Shown: in pieces, positions 8,901 to 11,511 of the stretch
Position numbering within the stretch: position 1 is the first letter of the stretch
Layout: every line of letters starts with the position of its first letter
Origin: an uncultured Eubacterium sp.
GTDB taxonomy: Bacteria; Bacillota; Clostridia; Lachnospirales; Lachnospiraceae
DNA: 11,511 nt
NCBI GenBank assembly: GCA_905236225.1
Contig: CAJOPM010000021.1
Coordinates: 1-11,511 of the forward strand
Direction: 5' to 3'
Notes under the pieces: generated by a model
What the model saw: the letters and a program-made list of their open reading frames with translations, nothing else
Told to the model about the DNA's origin: nothing
Database searches by the model: none
Made by a program: the position numbers and the translations under genes

Positions 8901-8962
8901 TTAGCGAAGGTGATAAGATAGATATTGAATGGATAGAAAATGAGAAAAGGAGCGAGGCATAA
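5942..8962 (+). CDS. coaE: dephospho-CoA kinase fused in frame to FtsA-like actin-fold protein
   Basis: One frame of 1006 residues holds two full proteins. Residues 1 to about 195 are a complete dephospho-CoA kinase, which phosphorylates the ribose 3'-hydroxyl in the last step of CoA synthesis. It has the P-loop GGVGAGKS (8-15), D33 in YADEVAHKL, H90 in HPAV, IEAALLIEND (115-124), and a lid/arginine region around TRIARLKKDRGYSDEKI. A hydrophilic stretch (about 196-228) leads without a stop into the FtsA-like part. That part has phosphate-1 GLDIGTRN (D229), a 1C-like subdomain, phosphate-2 VDVGAGTSD (D436), and adenosine motif VVGGGG. Beta-rich modules, an acidic linker and a final beta module follow. 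Normal CoaE proteins are about 200 residues and the two functions are normally encoded separately. This may be a true fusion, two products through an internal start at 6575, or an indel at the junction. The two domain families are certain; their physical linkage is not. Confidence 0.8.
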   Translation: MKVIGITGGVGAGKSAVLRYMSENYATKVIYADEVAHKLMAPGGNCHDAIGALFEGEQVFFEDGSVDKKLISQLIFNDDKKRSLLNAIVHPAVKEYILEQIEKERQKEVARCLVIEAALLIENDYDKICDEIWYVYASQKTRIARLKKDRGYSDEKIQAIFDSQLSEEEFRKVCDVVIDNDSDIDTMKMQVSRLMRGDLPQEIATDIKEDKMEENTGKQREHDYVFGLDIGTRNVVGTVGYKDEDEHFVVVAQFCEQHSTRSMLDGQIHDIAKVGKTVKHVKEKLEEKIGFELTDVCIAAAGRVLKTVNCRIDYEYPQESVVTSEDIHTLDLLGVDKAQQILKENNDTNFKFYCVGYSVVKYYLNDDMIKNLESHKAEKISEDIIATFLPEDVVDGLYTSVGLADLKVANLTLEPIAAINVAIPEQFRLLNIALVDVGAGTSDISVTKDGSIIAYGMIPHAGDEITETIVQHYLVDFKTAEEMKLASEEGDKIEYEDIMNIKHTITSKELWDLVEPVVENIASEVAAKIKELNAGESVSATFVVGGGGKIHGFTKKLASLLDLPDERVALRGEQVLKEVEFIEENIVKDPLIVTPVGICLNYYDQKNNFIFVRFNGEMVKLYDNDKLTIVDAAMQAGFPNEYLFPRRGKEINFTVGAKSRIVRGTPGESAIVKMNGHLVSINTPLEPNCEITIEASTQGDAAVYTLAQLPEYETSTLVFRVNGQDVRCPRFVEVNGSLEPPTYCIQEGDRIEVRSYYTVEQLIEFMDIEIDEDSEILVNNRPEDLKALVYENFEVQFDIVSFRTTQEDINKENEIRALELEKELEDIDSEDESRDLTKEDESDNEPLIREVKSYNQGEEKNDDIESTEDEEDEIDIKIKAVKEILDNEEAKKDDTPPSYYENEFRPNINKLKLENLEKKKVAAEKEEIPAYVEISVNVNGSPVRLKGKESYIFVDVFDYIDFDLKASNGRAIATKLNGKNALYGAKLSEGDKIDIEWIENEKRSEA
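6562..6577 (+). promoter_or_regulatory. possible internal ribosome binding site and start codon inside the coaE-FtsA frame
   Basis: AAAGGAAG at 6562-6569 stands five bases before an in-frame ATG at 6575. That ATG sits just before the FtsA-like domain (18 residues before its phosphate-1 aspartate), where a separate gene would begin. The eight bases ATAAGATG at 6570-6577 recur exactly at 8959-8966, where they form a genuine stop-start junction (TAA, one base, ATG). Here the TAA is out of frame. Confidence 0.5.
6575..8962 (+). CDS. FtsA-like actin-fold protein with C-terminal beta modules (alternative separate product)
   Basis: If translation starts at the internal ATG, the product is 795 residues, nearly twice the usual length of about 420 for FtsA. 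The actin/HSP70-type ATPase core covers about residues 12-410, with phosphate-1 at D18, phosphate-2 at D225 and the GGGG of the adenosine motif at 334-337. The insert between the first two has the FtsA 1C-like pattern (VCIAAAGRVLKTV, later LEPIAAINVAIPE). Beyond the core come short beta-rich modules with a repeated V-x-V/M-N-G theme (around nt 7949, 8093, 8261 and 8732). A very acidic, probably disordered stretch (nt about 8345-8720) precedes the last of these. No C-terminal amphipathic membrane-targeting helix like that of FtsA is seen; the protein ends GDKIDIEWIENEKRSEA. It is therefore probably not the divisome FtsA but a relative (FtsA/PilM/MreB-type ATPase). Partner and role are unknown. 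Confidence 0.5.
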   Translation: MEENTGKQREHDYVFGLDIGTRNVVGTVGYKDEDEHFVVVAQFCEQHSTRSMLDGQIHDIAKVGKTVKHVKEKLEEKIGFELTDVCIAAAGRVLKTVNCRIDYEYPQESVVTSEDIHTLDLLGVDKAQQILKENNDTNFKFYCVGYSVVKYYLNDDMIKNLESHKAEKISEDIIATFLPEDVVDGLYTSVGLADLKVANLTLEPIAAINVAIPEQFRLLNIALVDVGAGTSDISVTKDGSIIAYGMIPHAGDEITETIVQHYLVDFKTAEEMKLASEEGDKIEYEDIMNIKHTITSKELWDLVEPVVENIASEVAAKIKELNAGESVSATFVVGGGGKIHGFTKKLASLLDLPDERVALRGEQVLKEVEFIEENIVKDPLIVTPVGICLNYYDQKNNFIFVRFNGEMVKLYDNDKLTIVDAAMQAGFPNEYLFPRRGKEINFTVGAKSRIVRGTPGESAIVKMNGHLVSINTPLEPNCEITIEASTQGDAAVYTLAQLPEYETSTLVFRVNGQDVRCPRFVEVNGSLEPPTYCIQEGDRIEVRSYYTVEQLIEFMDIEIDEDSEILVNNRPEDLKALVYENFEVQFDIVSFRTTQEDINKENEIRALELEKELEDIDSEDESRDLTKEDESDNEPLIREVKSYNQGEEKNDDIESTEDEEDEIDIKIKAVKEILDNEEAKKDDTPPSYYENEFRPNINKLKLENLEKKKVAAEKEEIPAYVEISVNVNGSPVRLKGKESYIFVDVFDYIDFDLKASNGRAIATKLNGKNALYGAKLSEGDKIDIEWIENEKRSEA
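8345..8720 (+). other. acidic, low-complexity linker within the FtsA-like protein
   Basis: The encoded segment is dominated by Glu, Asp and Lys (for example ELEDIDSEDESRD and STEDEEDEIDIKIK) with few hydrophobic residues. It separates the main body from the final beta module. It probably acts as a flexible spacer or binding region; the base composition matches the rest of the gene, so I see no sign of insertion. Confidence 0.7.
8946..8957 (+). promoter_or_regulatory. ribosome binding region that sets the MBL hydrolase start
   Basis: AAAGGAG (8946-8952) and GAGG (8954-8957) precede the ATG at 8964 by 11 and 6 bases. They lie within the last codons of the FtsA-like gene. This favours 8964 over the in-frame ATG at 8940, which would add eight charged residues before the family's usual MxFCSIASGSSGN start. 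Confidence 0.75.
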
Positions 8963-8963
8963 G

Positions 8964-9761
8964 ATGCAGTTTTGCAGCATAGCGAGCGGCAGCAGCGGTA
9001 ATTGCATATATACAGGCTCTGATAATTCGCATATACTAATAGATGCCGGCATCAGCGGAAAGCGCATCGAGAATGGTCTTAATCAAATTGGTCTAAAAGC
9101 ACAGGATTTACGTGCAATTTGTGTTACGCATGAACATAACGATCATATAGCAGGTCTTGGAGTTATGTCCAGAAGATATGGAATAGATATATATGCGACA
9201 AAAGGCACAATAGAGGCAATTAAATCCTGCGATACAGTCGGAAAGATCGATGAGAGTTTATTCCATACTATTAAAGCAGACAATGAATTCGTCGTAGATG
9301 ACCTTAGAGTAATGCCGCTTAGTATATCTCATGATGCTGCAGAACCGGTATCATTTATTGTCAGAAACAAAGAAAAATCAGTAGCTGTTGTCACGGATTT
9401 AGGGGAATACAATGAGTATCTTCTTGCATCGCTTCAGGATATTGATCTGCTTATGATAGAAGCAAATCATGATATTAGGATGCTCCAAGCCGGAAGGTAT
9501 CCTTATCAGCTTAAGAAGCGCATTTTATCAAACAAAGGTCATTTGTCTAATGAGTCGTCAGGAAGATTTTTAAGCGAATTGCTGCACGATAACCTTAAGG
9601 CTGTATTTTTAGGTCATTTGAGCAAAGAAAATAATTATGAGAAGCTCGCTTATGAGACAGTACGACTTGAAGTGGCAATGGGAGAAAATGAATATAGCGG
9701 AAATGAGTTTCCGATATATGTAGCTAAAAGAGATTCAATTTCACAAGAAATATTCATATAA
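8964..9761 (+). CDS. metallo-beta-lactamase-fold hydrolase, WalJ/YycJ family
   Basis: The 265-residue protein has the length and signatures of WalJ (YycJ). It opens with FCSIASGSSGNC, followed by IDAGIS. The metal-binding motif THEHNDH is at residues 55-61 (H56, H58, D60, H61), with VVTDLG, the family-typical EANHDIRMLQ...YPYQLKKRI, GHLSNE, and a late LGHLSKENN histidine. YycJ-type proteins are reported to be cytoplasmic nucleases acting on double-stranded DNA and are often found with the WalRK cell-wall two-component system in Bacilli. Here there is no walRK; the gene lies one base after the FtsA-like gene and 17 bases before the ACT gene, so it is transcribed with polA and coaE. A DNA-repair role beside polA would fit, but that is inference. 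Confidence 0.9.
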   Translation: MQFCSIASGSSGNCIYTGSDNSHILIDAGISGKRIENGLNQIGLKAQDLRAICVTHEHNDHIAGLGVMSRRYGIDIYATKGTIEAIKSCDTVGKIDESLFHTIKADNEFVVDDLRVMPLSISHDAAEPVSFIVRNKEKSVAVVTDLGEYNEYLLASLQDIDLLMIEANHDIRMLQAGRYPYQLKKRILSNKGHLSNESSGRFLSELLHDNLKAVFLGHLSKENNYEKLAYETVRLEVAMGENEYSGNEFPIYVAKRDSISQEIFI

Positions 9762-9778
9762 ATAATAGGAGAAATTCA

Positions 9779-10063
9779 ATGAATAACAAAGAAAGTAAAG
9801 CTATCATAACGGTTGTAGGCAAGGATACTATTGGAATCATAGCAAAGGTATGTACATATCTTGCAAATAATCACATCAATGTCTTAGATATATCTCAGAC
9901 AATAGTAAGAGAGTATTTTAATATGATGATGATTGTTGATATGAAAGATACAAATCTCGAATTTTCAGATTGTATTGCGCAGCTTGACCAGATAGGAGAA
10001 GAACTTGGGGTAAGCATCAAATGCCAAAGAGAAGAGATATTTACAAAAATGCATAGGATATAA
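9779..10063 (+). CDS. ACT domain protein, UPF0237 family
   Basis: This 94-residue protein is a single ACT domain with the family's start (AIITVVGKDTIGIIAKV) and end (REEIFTKMHRI). ACT domains bind small ligands, mostly amino acids, and usually work as dimers; this family resembles half of the GcvR regulator. AGGAG at 9767-9771, seven bases before the ATG, fixes the start. Its regular neighbour in many Firmicutes and archaea is a UPF0210/DUF711 gene, which is exactly what follows here, so the two probably act together. The ligand and the process are not known to me. Confidence 0.92.
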   Translation: MNNKESKAIITVVGKDTIGIIAKVCTYLANNHINVLDISQTIVREYFNMMMIVDMKDTNLEFSDCIAQLDQIGEELGVSIKCQREEIFTKMHRI

Positions 10064-10150
10064 CATAGTAAATAAAGTTCCTCTTTTATGCATATTGATA
10101 TAAGGGGAAAGCGTAGCTTACATTTAATAAGATTTTGGAGAAAATATCAG
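10064..10150 (+). other. 87-base gap with imperfect hairpin before the UPF0210 gene
   Basis: Bases 10080-10089 can pair with 10098-10107 to form a ten-pair stem with one U-U mismatch and one G-U pair around an eight-base loop. No U-run follows, so it is not a typical terminator. No convincing sigma-A promoter is seen; TTGATA at 10095-10100 has only a poor -10 partner. GGAG at 10137-10140 is the likely ribosome binding site for the next gene, ten bases before its ATG. The hairpin could affect mRNA processing or translation, or be chance. Confidence 0.35.
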
Positions 10151-11511
10151 ATGGTCAATATATTCGAAGTAAACGAAACTAACAAAATGATAGAGCAGGA
10201 GAATCTTGACGTAAGGACTATTACACTCGGAATTAATCTTCTTGACTGTGCTTCAGATGATCTTGAGAGTGTTAAGAAAAACATATACGATAAGATTACG
10301 ACCCTTGCAAAAGATTTAGTTAAGACAGGTAAGGAAATCGAGGCAGGGTATGGAATACCGATAGTTAATAAACGTATTTCAATTACGCCGATTTCTTTAG
10401 TAGGAGCTGCTTGTGCAAAAAGCGCCGACGATTATGTTCAGATTGCAAAGGTTTTAGATGAAGCGGCTAAGAAGGTAGGAGTTAATTTTATCGGAGGATA
10501 CTCAGCGCTTGTATCAAAGGGAATGACAAAGTCTGACAGACTGTTAATAGAGTCAATCCCAAAAGCCTTAAAAGTAACTGAGAGAGTATGCAGCTCTGTA
10601 AATCTTGGCTCAACTAAGACCGGGATTGACATGGATGCTGTAAGACTTATGGGTAAAATTGTTAAAGAGACAGCTAAGGAGACTGCAGATGAAGGCTCTA
10701 TAGGATGCGCAAAGCTGGTAGTATTTTGTAATGCGCCGGATGACAACCCGTTTATGGCAGGAGCTTTTCATGGCGTTACAGAAGGGGATGCGGTTATTAA
10801 TGTCGGAGTCAGCGGCCCGGGTGTTGTAAAAAGAGCACTTGAAAAAGTCAAGGGGGAAAGCTTTGAAGTTCTGTGTGAGACGATAAAAAAGACTGCATTT
10901 AAGATAACAAGAGTTGGGCAGCTTGTAGCCAAAGAGGCCTCAGCTAAACTTGATATACCGTTTGGAATTATTGATTTATCCCTAGCACCAACTCCGGCAA
11001 TCGGAGATAGTGTGGCTGATATATTAGAAGGTATCGGTGTTGAGAAAGCCGGAGCTCCCGGCACCACAGCGGCGCTTGCACTTCTTAATGACCAGGTTAA
11101 AAAGGGAGGCATTATGGCTTCTTCTTATGTGGGCGGCCTTAGCGGTGCATTTATTCCGGTCAGTGAAGACCAGGGAATGATTGATGCTGTAAATGCCGGA
11201 GCGCTTTCCATAGAAAAACTTGAAGCTATGACATGTGTATGCTCGGTAGGACTTGATATGATAGCAATACCGGGAGATACACCTGAAGCTACCATTTCAG
11301 GAATTATAGCAGATGAGATGGCTATAGGTATGGTTAATCAAAAGACCACAGCAGTAAGGGTAATACCCGTAATCGGTAAAGGCGTAGGAGAAGTCGTTGA
11401 GTTTGGCGGCTTGCTTGGATATGCACCGGTTATGGAGGTAAATAAATATTCCTGCCAGGATTTTATTGACAGGAAGGGAAGAATTCCCGCACCAATTCAC
11501 TCATTTAAGAA
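10151..11511 (+). CDS. PFL family protein, UPF0210/DUF711 (3' end just outside window)
   Basis: The frame runs 453 codons from ATG 10151 to the window edge and ends APIHSFK, where family members usually end within a residue or two, so almost the whole protein (about 454 residues) is present. Recognisable blocks are VRTITLGINLLDC near residue 20, GIPIVNKRISITPIS, NFIGGYSALVSKG, VNLGSTKTGIDMDAV, CNAPDDNPFMAGAFHG, VGVSGPGVVKRAL, IDLSLAPTPAIGDSVADI, and TCVCSVGLDMIAIPGDT. Members have a ten-stranded alpha/beta barrel like pyruvate formate-lyase. I see no glycyl-radical motif (RVxGY) near the C-terminus, so it should not be called a formate-lyase. It is almost certainly the partner of the ACT protein upstream. 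The biochemical activity is unknown to me. Confidence 0.93.
   Translation, partial: MVNIFEVNETNKMIEQENLDVRTITLGINLLDCASDDLESVKKNIYDKITTLAKDLVKTGKEIEAGYGIPIVNKRISITPISLVGAACAKSADDYVQIAKVLDEAAKKVGVNFIGGYSALVSKGMTKSDRLLIESIPKALKVTERVCSSVNLGSTKTGIDMDAVRLMGKIVKETAKETADEGSIGCAKLVVFCNAPDDNPFMAGAFHGVTEGDAVINVGVSGPGVVKRALEKVKGESFEVLCETIKKTAFKITRVGQLVAKEASAKLDIPFGIIDLSLAPTPAIGDSVADILEGIGVEKAGAPGTTAALALLNDQVKKGGIMASSYVGGLSGAFIPVSEDQGMIDAVNAGALSIEKLEAMTCVCSVGLDMIAIPGDTPEATISGIIADEMAIGMVNQKTTAVRVIPVIGKGVGEVVEFGGLLGYAPVMEVNKYSCQDFIDRKGRIPAPIHSFK

Noticed and set aside
8940..8963. Earlier in-frame ATG for the MBL-fold hydrolase
   Set aside because: It would add MRKGARHK before the family's conserved N-terminus; the ribosome binding region at 8946-8957 lies downstream of it and fits ATG 8964.
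8678..9067. Antisense open frame of 129 codons across the FtsA-like/MBL junction
   Set aside because: It overlaps two well-supported genes and its hydrophobic, Phe/Ile-rich sequence is what the complement of AT-rich coding DNA gives.
10438..11112. Two antisense open frames (10438-10746 and 10768-11112)
   Set aside because: They lie opposite the conserved UPF0210 gene, and their Ser/Pro/Ala/Thr-rich translations are typical of the complement of a coding strand; no ribosome binding sites or known motifs.
1..11511. Search for CRISPR repeats, tRNA/rRNA genes, insertion-sequence ends, phage or toxin-antitoxin genes
   Set aside because: None seen; genes are tightly packed with uniform strand and codon use, and the window reads as core genome.

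Overview
The window is densely coding. Every supported gene lies on the + strand, and there are no RNA genes, mobile elements, CRISPR arrays or phage genes. The sequence is AT-rich, with heavy use of AGA and ATA codons and clear GGAG-type ribosome binding sites. Together with the protein families present (YesN-type AraC response regulator, WalJ/YycJ hydrolase, UPF0237-UPF0210 pair, long FtsA-like protein after polA and coaE), this points to a low-G+C Firmicute of the Clostridia, most likely a Lachnospiraceae-like anaerobe. That placement is inference from gene content and memory of related gene orders, not from a search.

Layout. Positions 1-840 hold the C-terminal part of a YesN-type response regulator whose start lies before the window. 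It is followed closely by a hotdog-fold acyl-CoA thioesterase (854-1330) and, with no spacer, a three-domain Xaa-Pro aminopeptidase (1331-3133). These three look like the end of one operon. A 104-base gap (3134-3237) follows, with a weak promoter candidate and no clear terminator. Then comes a second run: DNA polymerase I (3238-5919), a reading frame joining dephospho-CoA kinase to a long FtsA-like protein (5942-8962), a WalJ-like metallo-beta-lactamase-fold hydrolase (8964-9761), a small ACT-domain protein (9779-10063), and a UPF0210/DUF711 'PFL family' protein (from 10151) that leaves the window within a codon or so of its expected end. The first four of these are separated by 1-22 bases; an 87-base gap with a possible hairpin precedes the last.

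Most of the content is housekeeping: DNA repair and replication (polA, walJ-like), coenzyme A synthesis (coaE), peptide turnover (pepP-like). The part most worth a second look is 5942-8962. There a complete CoaE reads in frame, with no stop codon, into an actin-fold FtsA-like protein. That protein lacks a recognisable FtsA-type C-terminal membrane helix and instead carries several small beta-rich modules that resemble ThiS/MoaD-type beta-grasp folds, plus a long acidic linker. Whether this is one protein, two proteins from an internal start at 6575, or the product of a one-base indel cannot be settled from the sequence alone.
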